64,000 nucleotides of DNA from Maricaulis sp963975345 (GCF_963975345.1 NZ_CAXBGE010000011.1:62001-126000), one strand, 5' to 3'; shown: positions 42,050 through 52,387, counted from the stretch's first letter. Notes: generated by a model not told the origin, from the letters alone. A program made the numbers and translations.

Positions 42050-43369
42050 TTAGCCCGCAGGATCGGGCGACATTGTCGCAGCGCGCTGACGGCCCAGCAC
42101 ATAGACCGGCAGCCCGACCAGCAACAGCACCACGCCCCACATCATCACGTTTAGTCCGGAGCCGTAGATGGCGAAAGCGGAATAAAGCGAGGCCAGGATG
42201 GCGATAATCGCCCAGGAGCGGGCCGAGGCCCAGGAGTGGCGCAGTTCGGCCAGCGCGCTGACGAAGAGCGGCGCCAGCATGGTCACCGTGCTCATCATCA
42301 ACAGGAATTCGAACGTTTTGATCAGCCCGCCGGAGAAATTTGCCAGCAGCAGGGCGGAGGCCAGGACCAGCGAAACCAGCAGCGAAAAATGTGGCGCACC
42401 GCCGGCATTGCGTTTGGCGAAGGCCTTGGGAGCGAGCTTGTCGATGGCGACGGCCATCGGCAATTGTCCGGAGATGAAGATCAGCCCGTTGAGACAACCT
42501 GCTGTCGAGATCAGGGCACCGATGGCGATCGCTTTCGGGGCCCAGGGGCCCAGACCGCGCGCCGCGTCGGCGAAGGGCGAGGTCGAGTTGGCGAGGTCGG
42601 AGGCCGGCACCAACAGCATTACCGCGGCGGTGGAGGCGATATAGACGATGGCGACGGTGATGGTGCCGACCATGGTGGCGCGCGGAATCGTCTTTTGCGG
42701 GTCGCGCACATCGCCGGCCGGGATGGTGGCGCATTCGAGGCCGGAAAAGGCCCACATCGTCAATAGCGCCGTGGTGGCGAGTACCGAGATGAACGGCGCG
42801 CCCGACGGATTGAGTTCCGGCAGGTTCTCGACATGGCCGGCAACGGCACCGAAGGCGATAATCGCCAGGATTGGCAGGAGCTTGAGCACGGTCATCGCAA
42901 GTTGGACCAGGCTGGCTTCGCGAACCCCGCGCAGCGAGACCAGGCCGAGCAGCCAGATAAGGCCGAGCGCGACGCCGGCTTGGGCGATCGGTGCCCCGTC
43001 CAGCGCGGGGAAGAAGACGGCGAGATAGCCGACAAAGGCGATGGCGACGGTCGGGATGGCGATCCAATAGGAGGCCCAATAGCCCCAGATGACGAGAAAG
43101 CCGGGCAAATCACCAAAGGCTTCTCGTGCGTAGATGTAGGGCCCGCCCGAACGCGTCGTGCGCAAGGCGAGGCGGCTCATCACCAGCGCCAGCAGGATGG
43201 ATCCTGCAGCCGTCAGAACCCAGCCGCTGAAGCCCATAAGGCCATAGGGCGCCATGACCGAAGGCAGCAGGAATATCCCCGAGCCGATCATCACCCCGAC
43301 CGTCAGCGACCAAGCGCCCCAAAAACCGATTGTACGCGGCGCTGACGCCTCATCCGTTGCGTTGTCCAT
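42050..43369 (-). CDS. APC superfamily amino acid/polyamine permease
   Basis: A 439-residue polytopic inner-membrane carrier with about twelve helices. The first helix contains SLTVGVMIGSGIFLLPS, the broken-helix GSGIF motif of the APC family, and the GGPYIYAREAFG stretch follows in helix 3. It starts at the ATG at 43369, after GGGGGAGT, with only four bases after the stop of the Rieske oxygenase gene, so they form one operon. The substrate is probably the amine or amino acid the oxygenase attacks, which is inference from the pairing. Confidence 0.88.
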   Translation of the reverse strand: MDNATDEASAPRTIGFWGAWSLTVGVMIGSGIFLLPSVMAPYGLMGFSGWVLTAAGSILLALVMSRLALRTTRSGGPYIYAREAFGDLPGFLVIWGYWASYWIAIPTVAIAFVGYLAVFFPALDGAPIAQAGVALGLIWLLGLVSLRGVREASLVQLAMTVLKLLPILAIIAFGAVAGHVENLPELNPSGAPFISVLATTALLTMWAFSGLECATIPAGDVRDPQKTIPRATMVGTITVAIVYIASTAAVMLLVPASDLANSTSPFADAARGLGPWAPKAIAIGALISTAGCLNGLIFISGQLPMAVAIDKLAPKAFAKRNAGGAPHFSLLVSLVLASALLLANFSGGLIKTFEFLLMMSTVTMLAPLFVSALAELRHSWASARSWAIIAILASLYSAFAIYGSGLNVMMWGVVLLLVGLPVYVLGRQRAATMSPDPAG

Positions 43370-43373
43370 GCCC

Positions 43374-44459
43374 TTACTCCCCCGAAGCGCGGGCATAGGC
43401 CTCGCGCAGTAAATTCTGCCAATGCCAGACGCCCGCCTCCTGACTGGGTGACAAGCGCCCAGGCTGGTAGGCGCCGCTATCGAGCCCGTGCTGGACGCGT
43501 TCACATATCAGCCGGTCTTCTTCCTGGATCTCGTCGGAAAAGCGGTCATCGGCTGGCGCCATCGCTTCAAACCCCGGCGCGTAATAGAAATCGAATTCGA
43601 CCCGGCAGCGCGACGGTCCATCCGGCACAACGCGATTGCTCTGCATCCGGCCCGGCAGGATGTTGAGCATCGTGTTGGGATAGATGAAGAAATACAGCGC
43701 CTCGCCATCGGCATAGAGACCATCGGGATCACTCACCGGCGCGCGCTGAAGTGACCAGAAATCCGCGAGCTCGGTCTTGTATTGTGGATAGCTGACGATG
43801 CCGCTCAGCCCGGGATGCACAAAGGGCAGATGATAGCCTTCGAGGAAATTGTCGACATAAGTCTTCCAGTTGGCGGCGACCGTGTAGCTGCGGCTATGGT
43901 GATGGCGCATGCCGACCGGATCATAGGGCGCAACCAGGGCATCGATCCCGGCCATGACGGTGGCGAAATCCGGACCGTCTGAGCCAGCGCGGGCGAATAC
44001 CATGCCCTGCCACTGGCGCAGCTCGATCGGAGCCAGGCGGATGCCGGCGCGATCAAAGTCTTGCGCGTCCTGCATTTCCGGCGCGGTGCGCAATTGGCCG
44101 TCGAGGTCATAGGTCCAGCCGTGATAGGCGCAGCGTAGCCGCTTGGCGCCCTTGCCGTCGCACAGGGCCAGCGGTCCGGCGCGATGGCGGCAGACATTGA
44201 CGAAGCCATTGAGCGCGCCGTTGCTGCCGCGCACGACCAGCACCGGCACGCGGCCAATTTCCCGAACGACATGATCGCCCGGCTCGGCCACAGCGGAAGC
44301 GGGACACAATATCTGCCAGCCCGACTCAAGCACCTGCACCTGATCGACCGCCAGCCAGTCATGGCCGGCATAGAAGTCCGGGGAGAGCGCCGAGGCTTGC
44401 GCGAGCGGACGGGTCTGCAGTCTTGGATCGGTCGATGTCCGGGAGATTCCGTCGCTCAT
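43374..44459 (-). CDS. Rieske non-heme iron oxygenase, alpha subunit
   Basis: A 361-residue oxygenase subunit. The Rieske cluster ligands are C90 and H92 (NVCRHRAGPL) and C110 and H113 (RCAYHGWTYD); the catalytic iron site is in DNFLEGYHLPFVHPGL (H210, H215). Members act on aromatic compounds or on quaternary amines and demethylate them; the RFxEGYHLP-type motif and lack of a linked beta subunit resemble the single-component-type group that works on amines. No reductase gene is adjacent. It is first in an operon with an APC permease. Confidence 0.9.
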   Translation of the reverse strand: MSDGISRTSTDPRLQTRPLAQASALSPDFYAGHDWLAVDQVQVLESGWQILCPASAVAEPGDHVVREIGRVPVLVVRGSNGALNGFVNVCRHRAGPLALCDGKGAKRLRCAYHGWTYDLDGQLRTAPEMQDAQDFDRAGIRLAPIELRQWQGMVFARAGSDGPDFATVMAGIDALVAPYDPVGMRHHHSRSYTVAANWKTYVDNFLEGYHLPFVHPGLSGIVSYPQYKTELADFWSLQRAPVSDPDGLYADGEALYFFIYPNTMLNILPGRMQSNRVVPDGPSRCRVEFDFYYAPGFEAMAPADDRFSDEIQEEDRLICERVQHGLDSGAYQPGRLSPSQEAGVWHWQNLLREAYARASGE

Positions 44460-44568
44460 TGCAGGACGTTAGGGCTGGCAGTCGGTGGCCGCAAGGGATT
44501 TGACGATTGTCGGTTGGCGGAGGCTCGCCTAGGGTTCGCGCGTCGAGGAGGGTTGGAAGGGATACCGC

Positions 44569-45273
44569 ATGCGTCGCTCGAAATTCGCCCACACGGAACG
44601 CCATGGCATGGACCGGATTGGCTGGCTGCGCGCCGGTGTACTCGGTGCCAATGACGGCATCGTCTCCACCGCCAGCCTGATCGTCGGCGTTGCCGCGGCC
44701 AATACAGGGCCGGCGGAAATTCTCGTTGTCGGCACGGCCGGGCTCGTGGCCGGCGCGATGTCAATGGCGGCCGGCGAATATGTCTCGGTAAGCTCGCAAT
44801 CGGACGCTGAACAGGCTGATCTCGCCCGTGAACGCAAGGAATTGGCCGAAGATCCCGCCGCCGAGCACGCCGAGTTGGCCGGGATATATGTCCAGCGCGG
44901 CTTGACGCCGGAACTCGCTGAGGCCGTGACGACGCAATTAATGGCGAAAAATGCCTTGCAGGCCCATGCTCGCGATGAGCTGGCGATCTCCGAGCTGACG
45001 ACTGCCAAGCCCATCCAGGCCGCACTGACCTCCGCGGCAACCTTTGCCGCCGGCGCAGCGTTGCCGGTGCTCACCGCCGTTCTGGCACCACAGACGTGGA
45101 CCATACCGGCTACCGCCATTGCCTCGCTGATCTTCCTCGCCGGTCTCGGTGGCGTGAGCGCCCGGATTGGCGGCGCCGACATCGTGAAGGCCACCGTGCG
45201 CGTCACCTTCTGGGGTGCAGTCGCGATGGGCGTGACGGCGGCGATCGGGACGGTGTTTGGCGTTGCGGCGTGA
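44569..45273 (+). CDS. VIT1/CCC1 family iron/manganese transporter
   Basis: A 234-residue protein with five predicted membrane helices. DRIGWLRAGVLGANDGIVSTASLIVG is the classic first helix of the vacuolar iron transporter family, AGAMSMAAGEYVSVSSQSDAEQADL the second-helix signature with metal-binding Met and Glu residues, and a hydrophilic metal-binding region precedes the last helices. Members move ferrous iron or manganese out of the cytoplasm. It is a single-gene unit converging with the RND transporter gene. Metal choice is not deduced. Confidence 0.92.
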   Translation: MRRSKFAHTERHGMDRIGWLRAGVLGANDGIVSTASLIVGVAAANTGPAEILVVGTAGLVAGAMSMAAGEYVSVSSQSDAEQADLARERKELAEDPAAEHAELAGIYVQRGLTPELAEAVTTQLMAKNALQAHARDELAISELTTAKPIQAALTSAATFAAGAALPVLTAVLAPQTWTIPATAIASLIFLAGLGGVSARIGGADIVKATVRVTFWGAVAMGVTAAIGTVFGVAA

Positions 45274-45364
45274 GGGCGTCGAATCCTGACAACCACTCCC
45301 GCTGACACAGAAAATCCGGCGTCGCCTGGGCGTCGACGATGAGAAGACCCCTTCAGTGGGCGGC

Positions 45365-48300
45365 CTATTCCGCCACCACCGACACATCCACGCCGGCCGC
45401 TTTCGCTTGGGCTTCCAGCTGGCGGGACATCCAGTTGGGGGTCTTGGTGAAGCGGCCCAGCGAGGCATAGACAATCGGCACCACGAAGAGGGTGAAGAGT
45501 GTCGCCACCAGCACACCGGTAAAGATCACGACGCCAATGGTGATGCGGCTCTCCGCGCCCGGCCCGGTCGCGATGGCGAGCGGGAAGGCGCCGATGGCGG
45601 TCGACAGGCCGGTCATCAGGATCGGGCGGAAGCGCGTCGTTGCGGATTCCAGCGTTGCGGTCATCAGATCGCGGCCGTCTTCGCGCAATTGATTGGCGAA
45701 TTCGACGATCAGAATGCCGTTCTTGGCTGCCAGCCCGATCAGGATCACCAGGCCGATCTGGGAATAGATATTGAGGCTGGATCCGACCAGTTCGAGGCCG
45801 AACAATCCGCCCGCCACGGCCAGCGGCACAGTCAGCATGATCACCATCGGCTGGATCAGGCTTTCGAACTGGGCTGCCAGTACCAGGAAGACGATCAGCA
45901 GCGCCATGCCGAAGGCGAAGATCATCGCGGTGTTGGCGTCGAGGAATTCGCGTGCGCCGCCGAGATAACCCGTCGACAGACCCGGCGCTAATTCATTGGC
46001 CGCCCAATCGTCGAGCCAGGTCACGGCCGCACCGAGCGTATAATCATCGGCGAGGGTGGCCGAGATGGTTATCGCGCGCTGACGGTCGACGCGATTACGC
46101 GACGAGGCTTCGCCCACCTCGTGCACGCTGACCAGGTTTGAGAGCGGGATGAGTTGGCCACCGCGACCAGAAACATACAATGATTCCAGATCATTGACGC
46201 TGGAGCGATCTTCGCGGCGATTTTCCAGAATGACATTATAGGCTTCGCCGCGATCAATGAATTGCCCGACCCGGCGCGAGCCGAGATGGGTCTGCAGCGT
46301 CTCGCCGATATCAGCGATCGAGACATCGAGTGCTGCGGCGCGTTCGCGGTCGATATCGACGACGAGGCGCGGGCTGTTGGGCTGGTAATTCTTGCGGGCG
46401 CGCACAAGGCTGGGATTACCCTCGGCGATGGCGGCCAGCAGGCGGTCGGCCTCGGCGTCGAGGGTCGCGTAGTCGGGGCCCTGCAGCACGAATTGGATAT
46501 CGTCGCCGCCGCCACCGCCGCCCAGCGAGGAGCGCATCGAGGCGAAGGCTTGCACGCCGGTAAGCTGACCCATGCGGCCATTGATCTCGTCGAGGATTTC
46601 GCCGCCAGGGCGGCGCTCTGACCAGTCAACCATCGTGCCGATAACAACACCGGAATTATAACCTGCTCCGCCCCAGCCCGGTGAAATCACCAGAACGCGG
46701 CGCAGTTCGCCGGTCTCGATATAATCCATCACCACGTTTTCAACCGCCGCTGCTTGGCTCGCCATATAATCGAAACTGGCCCCTTCCGGTCCGGAGAAAG
46801 CGCCGAAGAAGGAGCCGCGGTCTTCCGGTGGCGTCAGTTCCGAGGGCAGGCGGCCCAGCAACAGGCCCGAACCCGTCAGCGCCACCAGAATAACCGGCAG
46901 CACGAGCAGCGGAGCCTTCATCGCCAGTTCCAGGCTGGTGCGATAACTGTCGCGCAGCGCATTGACGGCGCCATTGACCCAGCGCGCCACGCCGCGGCTA
47001 TCTTTGGTTGGACGCAGGAGTTTGGACGCCATCATCGGCGACAGGGTCAGCGCGACAAAGGCCGAAAGCACGACGGCCGCCGCGATGGTCAGCGCCAGCT
47101 CGGTGAAGATGCGGCCGATAAAGCCGGGCAGGAAAACCAGCGGCACGAAGACGGCGACCAGCACGGCGGTGGTGGCGACGACGGCGAAGAAGACCTGGCG
47201 TCCACCGCGCAGCGCGGCCAGGGCCGGGCCTTCGCCGAGATCGATCCGGCGCTGGATATTCTCCAGCACGACGATGGAATCATCGACCACCAGCCCGATC
47301 GACAAGACCAGGCCAAGCAGGGTCAGAATATTAATCGAGAAGCCGGCGAAGGAGAGCACCGAGAAGACGCCGATCAGACAGACGGGCACCACGGCGGCCG
47401 GGATGATGGCGGCCCGGATACTGCCGAGGAAGAGATAGATGATCAGCACGACCAGACCGGCGGCGACCGCTAGGGTGCGCCAGACTTCGATGATCGACTG
47501 CTCGATGAAGACCGTATCGTCGGACGCTTTGATCAATTGCATGCCGTCGGGCAGCGTGTCGGCGAGGCGTTCGGCCTGTTCGGTGACGCGGCGGGCGACA
47601 TCGACGGAATTGGCCTGGCTCTGGCGGACAAAGCCCAGTCCGATCATGTTCTGGCCATTGCCGCGGAACAGGGTGCGCGGCTCTTCCGCTTCCAGCACGA
47701 CGTCGGCGATTTCGCCGAGGCGCACGACATGGCCCTCATTGGCGCCGGTGATCGGCAGGCGGGCAAAGCTCTCAGGGTCGGCAAACAGGCGTTCGACCCG
47801 CACCACGATATCGGTATCGGCGGTCTCGACCGAGCCGCCGGGCACTTCGACATTCTGGCTGCGCAGGGCGCTGTCGATATCGGCGACAGTGATGCCGCGC
47901 GCGGCCATCGCCTGCGGGTTGAGCCAGATGCGCATCGCATAGCGGCGCTGCCCGCCAATGCGGACATTGGCGACGCCATCAATGACGCTGAAACGGTCGA
48001 CCATGACGCGGTCAGCATAGTCGGACAATTCCTCCGACGTCATGCGATCGGACAGCAGGCTGTACCACATGAAGGGGCGGGCATCGCTGTCCTGCTTGCG
48101 GACTTCGATCTCCTCGACATCGGGTGGCAGCCGGTTGACGACGCGCGAAACCGCATCGCGGACATCATTCGCCGCGGCTTCGATATTGCGGCTGAGGGCG
48201 AAGGTGATCGAGATGCGCGCATTGCCGTCGCGCGAGGAGGAGGTGATGGTCTCGACCCCGTCAATGCCCGACAATTGGTCCTCGATTGGCTGGGTGACGC

Positions 48301-48484
48301 GGTTTTCCACCACTTCGGCATTGGCACCGGGATAGCTGGCCGAGACTGAAACGATTGGCTGGTCGACATCGGGCAACTCGCGCAGCGGCAGCGAGCGCAG
48401 GCCCAATATCCCGAACACCACGATCAGCGCGCTGGCGACGAAGGCGAGAACCGGGCGGCGAACCGCAATATCGGAAAGCGTCAT
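45365..48484 (-). CDS. RND efflux pump permease, HAE1 family
   Basis: A 1039-residue inner-membrane proton-driven pump. Twelve helices in two halves with two large periplasmic loops; SYPGANAEVVENRVTQPIE near residue 50 and the TM4 pair in SIGLVVDDSIVVLENIQRR (proton-relay aspartates) are signatures, and SLNIYSQIGLVILIGLAAKN marks the second half. It overlaps the adaptor stop by four bases (ATGA) and would work with it and an outer-membrane channel that is not encoded here. Likely substrates are drugs, dyes or fatty-acid-like compounds. The sequence is intact over its whole length. Confidence 0.94.
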   Translation of the reverse strand: MTLSDIAVRRPVLAFVASALIVVFGILGLRSLPLRELPDVDQPIVSVSASYPGANAEVVENRVTQPIEDQLSGIDGVETITSSSRDGNARISITFALSRNIEAAANDVRDAVSRVVNRLPPDVEEIEVRKQDSDARPFMWYSLLSDRMTSEELSDYADRVMVDRFSVIDGVANVRIGGQRRYAMRIWLNPQAMAARGITVADIDSALRSQNVEVPGGSVETADTDIVVRVERLFADPESFARLPITGANEGHVVRLGEIADVVLEAEEPRTLFRGNGQNMIGLGFVRQSQANSVDVARRVTEQAERLADTLPDGMQLIKASDDTVFIEQSIIEVWRTLAVAAGLVVLIIYLFLGSIRAAIIPAAVVPVCLIGVFSVLSFAGFSINILTLLGLVLSIGLVVDDSIVVLENIQRRIDLGEGPALAALRGGRQVFFAVVATTAVLVAVFVPLVFLPGFIGRIFTELALTIAAAVVLSAFVALTLSPMMASKLLRPTKDSRGVARWVNGAVNALRDSYRTSLELAMKAPLLVLPVILVALTGSGLLLGRLPSELTPPEDRGSFFGAFSGPEGASFDYMASQAAAVENVVMDYIETGELRRVLVISPGWGGAGYNSGVVIGTMVDWSERRPGGEILDEINGRMGQLTGVQAFASMRSSLGGGGGGDDIQFVLQGPDYATLDAEADRLLAAIAEGNPSLVRARKNYQPNSPRLVVDIDRERAAALDVSIADIGETLQTHLGSRRVGQFIDRGEAYNVILENRREDRSSVNDLESLYVSGRGGQLIPLSNLVSVHEVGEASSRNRVDRQRAITISATLADDYTLGAAVTWLDDWAANELAPGLSTGYLGGAREFLDANTAMIFAFGMALLIVFLVLAAQFESLIQPMVIMLTVPLAVAGGLFGLELVGSSLNIYSQIGLVILIGLAAKNGILIVEFANQLREDGRDLMTATLESATTRFRPILMTGLSTAIGAFPLAIATGPGAESRITIGVVIFTGVLVATLFTLFVVPIVYASLGRFTKTPNWMSRQLEAQAKAAGVDVSVVAE

Positions 48485-49599
48485 GGCTGGGTCACCGCTG
48501 CCGGACTGTCGGGGCTGCCGCCTTGGCCGAAATCACGTTGCGCTGTGACCGTCACCGGCACGCCCTCGCGCACCCGGTGCACACCCTCCGCGATCACGAC
48601 TTCGCCGGGTTCCAACCCGGCTGTGACTTCGACGACATCGCCGGTGCGCAGGCCGAGCTCGACATTGCGCCGGTGCGCGGAGGTGACGCCATCCTGGGTC
48701 TCGAGCACATAGACAAAACTGTCGTCGAGATAGCGCGTGATCGCCGAGCCGGGCACAGCCGGGCTGCTGCGTTGATCGCGGCGAACTTCCACTACCATCA
48801 GCTGACCGGGCAGGATGCGCCCGTCAGTATTGTCGATTTCAGCCCGGACGGTCACGGCGCGGGAGATCGGATCGACGCGGCTGTCGATCTGGGCAATCGT
48901 GCCGAGGAAAACATGATCGGGATAGGCATTGGTTGTCGCCTCAATCATCATACCGGCCCGGATATTGGCGAGGAAGCGTTCCGGGACGGTGAAATCAAGC
49001 CGGATGGCGCTGATATCGTCGAGCGTGGTGATCGGATCGCCCGGGCGAATGAGTTGACCGAGACTAATTTCACGCAGTCCGACGACGCCGGCGAAGGGCG
49101 CGCGGACGACCTGGTCGGCCAGTTGTGCTTCAATCGAGGCGACACGTGCTTGGGCCCGTTCAAGCGCGGCCCGCGCCTCGTCCTGGCGTTGTTGCGGTGC
49201 GACGCCGCGCGAGATCAGATCATTGACCCGCTCCAGATCCCGCTGCATCTCGCGCAGTGTCGTGCGCGCTTCGCTCAGGCCTGCGACCTGTTCGGCGTCA
49301 TTCAGCTGGATCAGGATATCGCCCGCTTCGACTAGTTGGCCACTTTCGAAATTGATCCGCGAAATCGTGTCGGATACCCGCGCGGAGACGGTGATGCTCT
49401 CCTTTGATCGGGCTGTGCCCAGCGCTTCGACGATGTCGGCGAATTCAAATCTGGCCACCGTATAGGCCGCAACCGGCAGGGCCGAGGCGGGCCGCTGGCC
49501 CGTCTCCTGTCCGCTGCCGGCGAGAACGCGAAACGCGACGATCCCGGTCATGGCGGCAAAGACAATCAGGGCGACGATCAGAAAACTATAACGGCGCAT
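48481..49599 (-). CDS. RND efflux periplasmic adaptor (membrane fusion protein)
   Basis: A 372-residue adaptor. An N-terminal membrane anchor (LIVALIVFAAMTGIVAFRVLA) is followed by the barrel-sandwich (lipoyl-like) halves, a coiled-coil hairpin with long charged helices (GLSEARTTLREMQRDLERVN), and the beta-barrel domain (RIDAIVR... type block near ITTLDDISAIRLDFTVPERF). It bridges the inner-membrane pump and the outer-membrane channel. First gene of a two-gene operon. In 244 bases upstream, only a short 9-bp inverted repeat (49787-49795 / 49820-49828) stands out. Confidence 0.92.
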   Translation of the reverse strand: MRRYSFLIVALIVFAAMTGIVAFRVLAGSGQETGQRPASALPVAAYTVARFEFADIVEALGTARSKESITVSARVSDTISRINFESGQLVEAGDILIQLNDAEQVAGLSEARTTLREMQRDLERVNDLISRGVAPQQRQDEARAALERAQARVASIEAQLADQVVRAPFAGVVGLREISLGQLIRPGDPITTLDDISAIRLDFTVPERFLANIRAGMMIEATTNAYPDHVFLGTIAQIDSRVDPISRAVTVRAEIDNTDGRILPGQLMVVEVRRDQRSSPAVPGSAITRYLDDSFVYVLETQDGVTSAHRRNVELGLRTGDVVEVTAGLEPGEVVIAEGVHRVREGVPVTVTAQRDFGQGGSPDSPAAVTQP

Positions 49600-49843
49600 C
49601 AGGAACTCCGGAACGCAAGATTTCGTGCCTGCTTCCTAAAAGCTGAATACCGGGCTGGCAACGCTTGTTGACGCTAGGCCGGGCCGGTTGCGGTGTGGTT
49701 AGCTGAACCCTGTCTGGAGAAAGGAAGCTGAACACAGCTTCGTTATCGTACACCTGTCGCGGTCGAGCACGAGGACCGGCGCGGCCGCTCCCGACGCAGC
49801 GCCTCGCTTCTCGCTCATTGTCGGGAGCCATGAAGCTGCGCCC

Positions 49844-52387
49844 TCAGGCGATCTGCGCATCGTCTGACAACAGGGCTCCAGGCTCGATTCCCCGCTTTTC
49901 GGCACTCGCACGCACGGCGTCGCGCAGGGCCTTGCTGCCGCCGAGCAGACGCCGAAAACGTTCCTCGTCGAGCGCCAGCAGCATGGAGGGCGCAATCGCC
50001 CGGACTTCGGCGCGCCGCGGTTTCTGCATCAGGATCGCCATCTGCCCGAACATCTCGCCGCCGCCCAACCGCCAGCTCTGACCGGCATTCTGGATTTCGA
50101 CCGCACCGGAGGCGATGAAGAACACGCTTTTCACCACACTTGTCTTGCGGATGATGACGTCGCCGGCATTGACATAGCGCGTCCGCAGCGCGCGGCCGAG
50201 ACGTTTCAGTGCGGCATCGTCGAGGTCCGCGAACAGCGGAAACTGGCGCACCAGCTCGACCCGTTGGAGGGCGATGAGCAGGCGTGGGCGCCGCTCCGCA
50301 GCCGCCCGCCGCTCACCAAGCGACTTCATCAAGGCCGTAAAAACCTCGGCACCGATCAACCCGTCTTCGAGCATCGTGGCGTATTCCCTTTCCTCCAGCC
50401 GCAGCGTCGTGCGGCGGATAAAGCGGCGTTCCAGCTCATCGGCATAACCGGGATATTGCAAGCGCAGCCCCTCCAGCGCCGTTTCCACAGCCTCGATGCG
50501 CCGCGTGAGCAGGTCGTGCAGCAGCTCGGCCACTCGCCGCCCGTGGATCCGCCGGATGCGTCCGTGGATGAAGGCGTTGAGGTCGCGCAGGATCAGGCGC
50601 TGGGACAACAGAAGCTCGAAGCGGTCCGCGGTCATGCGCGCCAACGGCCCCGACAGGCCCAGCGAGCTGTGCAGCAGAACCGCCGCCCGGAACGCGCGGC
50701 CATAGGCGACGCTGCGACGCGCCGCGCGCTGGTATCCACGCCGTCCCTGCGACTGCGCGCCCTCGATCAACCGGTCGGCATTGGACATCACCAATTCGGC
50801 CATCCGGGCCGAGATCGTCCGCTCGCGCACCCGGGCGAGAATGGTGTCCCGCTCATGGCCGGCCAGCGCGAGCAGTCCCAGCGTGACGCGGTCGCGCTCG
50901 AGGATGTCGGTGCTCTCCTCGGCCCGCTTGACCGCCTTGTCGAGCCGCTTGCCGAAGCGCTTGGCTTCGGAACGGACGATGTCGTGGCTGAGCTCGTAAT
51001 TCTCGCTGGTGCGCGCCACATCCTCGCGCACGGTCTGCAGCGCGACGGCGACGACCTGCCGTGACAGCGCCTGGTCCATCGGCGAAAGCCGGTCGAGCCC
51101 GAGCCAGCCGATCACCGCTCTCAGCGTGCCGCCTTGCACGATCAGGGTGAACAGGGTGAAGCCGGTCGCGAGAATGCCGACGAGGCGCTTGGTCTCGTCG
51201 GGAACATTGACGTTCTCGGTCACGGCCAGCGCCAGGGCCAGCGTGACCGCGCCGCGCAGGCCGCCCCAAAGGATTGCAACGCGATAGGGTGGCTCGACGG
51301 CCGGCGAGGCCCGCACGGCGCTCAGCAGCGGCAAGAGCACGAACAGGATTACCACACGTGCCGCAATCGCCGCCAGGATAACCACGCCGATCAGGATAAA
51401 ATCGCCGGCGCGCACCTCTTCGAGAATCCGTGGGATCAACAGCGCGGCGAGGATGAAGATCAACGCCATCGCCCAATGGGCGAGCACGTCCCAGACTTCG
51501 CGCAAATTGGCCCAGGCTTGCGGCGGCAATTGTCCCGGCCCGGTCAGGTTCAGCGTCAGCCCGGCGACGACGACCGCGATGACACCCGAAGCGCCAATGC
51601 TTTGTTCCGCGCCGATATAGGCGAGATAGGGCAGGGCGACCGAGATCGAGATCAGCGCCAGTTCATGGGCAGCGAAGCGCGCCATGATCCAGACCGCGAT
51701 GCGCGCCGCGACCCAGCCCGTCAGCACACCGCCCAGGATCAGCAAAGGGAAACGTCCCAGCGCATCGAGCAGGCTGGGCTCTGATCCGCCCAACATGACA
51801 TAACCCATGAACAGGCCGAACAGGGCGATCGCGGCGGCATCATTGAGCAGGCTTTCGCCCTCAATGATGCGCGCCAGCCTTTGTGGGGCCGAGATTGAGC
51901 GGAAGATCGATACCACCGCTGACGGATCGGTCGTCGAGACGATGGCGCCAATCAGCAGACAGGCCGCCAACGGCAGCGTGCTGGCCCATGACAAGGCGTA
52001 GCCGACGCTCAGCGTGGCGACCACGACCGCCACGACCGCGAGCACCAGGATCGGCACCCAATCGTCGAGCATGCGGCGCAAATTCATCCCCAGGGTCGCC
52101 TGGAAGAGCAGCGTCGGCAGGAAAACATAGAGAAAGACATTCGAGCGGATCGGCAGGCCCAGGATCGCCTCGGCTACCGGGTTGAGCGCATCGGTCAGCT
52201 CGGTGTGCAGGAAAAACAGCGCGCCCGAGCCGATCAGCAGGCCCAGCATGGCGAGGATCACTGTGTAGGGCAGACGCAGCCGCGCAGCGAGCGGCTCCGC
52301 CGCGCCGATGACGAGGAAGAGCGATGCAATGACCGTCGTGATCAGAACGATATCCATGCGCCTGAATAGCCATAAAATCAGATACAT
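49844..52387 (-). CDS. CPA1 Na+/H+ antiporter with C-terminal cyclic-nucleotide-binding domain
   Basis: An 847-residue protein. The membrane domain (about 1-430) has the CPA1 signatures GAIVSTTDPSAVVSIFRS and GESLLNDAAAIALFG, the ion-binding helices. A helix-rich cytoplasmic region of about 280 residues follows, then a CNMP-binding domain (about 715-825) with the phosphate cassette GGEMFGQMAILMQKPRRAEVRA. This order is the one known from plant SOS1-type antiporters and some bacteria. It would exchange Na+ or K+ for protons under control of a cyclic nucleotide. Start uncertain: the ATG at 52387 has GGAGGG about 12 bases away; ATG at 52357 is possible. Confidence 0.88.
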   Translation of the reverse strand: MYLILWLFRRMDIVLITTVIASLFLVIGAAEPLAARLRLPYTVILAMLGLLIGSGALFFLHTELTDALNPVAEAILGLPIRSNVFLYVFLPTLLFQATLGMNLRRMLDDWVPILVLAVVAVVVATLSVGYALSWASTLPLAACLLIGAIVSTTDPSAVVSIFRSISAPQRLARIIEGESLLNDAAAIALFGLFMGYVMLGGSEPSLLDALGRFPLLILGGVLTGWVAARIAVWIMARFAAHELALISISVALPYLAYIGAEQSIGASGVIAVVVAGLTLNLTGPGQLPPQAWANLREVWDVLAHWAMALIFILAALLIPRILEEVRAGDFILIGVVILAAIAARVVILFVLLPLLSAVRASPAVEPPYRVAILWGGLRGAVTLALALAVTENVNVPDETKRLVGILATGFTLFTLIVQGGTLRAVIGWLGLDRLSPMDQALSRQVVAVALQTVREDVARTSENYELSHDIVRSEAKRFGKRLDKAVKRAEESTDILERDRVTLGLLALAGHERDTILARVRERTISARMAELVMSNADRLIEGAQSQGRRGYQRAARRSVAYGRAFRAAVLLHSSLGLSGPLARMTADRFELLLSQRLILRDLNAFIHGRIRRIHGRRVAELLHDLLTRRIEAVETALEGLRLQYPGYADELERRFIRRTTLRLEEREYATMLEDGLIGAEVFTALMKSLGERRAAAERRPRLLIALQRVELVRQFPLFADLDDAALKRLGRALRTRYVNAGDVIIRKTSVVKSVFFIASGAVEIQNAGQSWRLGGGEMFGQMAILMQKPRRAEVRAIAPSMLLALDEERFRRLLGGSKALRDAVRASAEKRGIEPGALLSDDAQIA

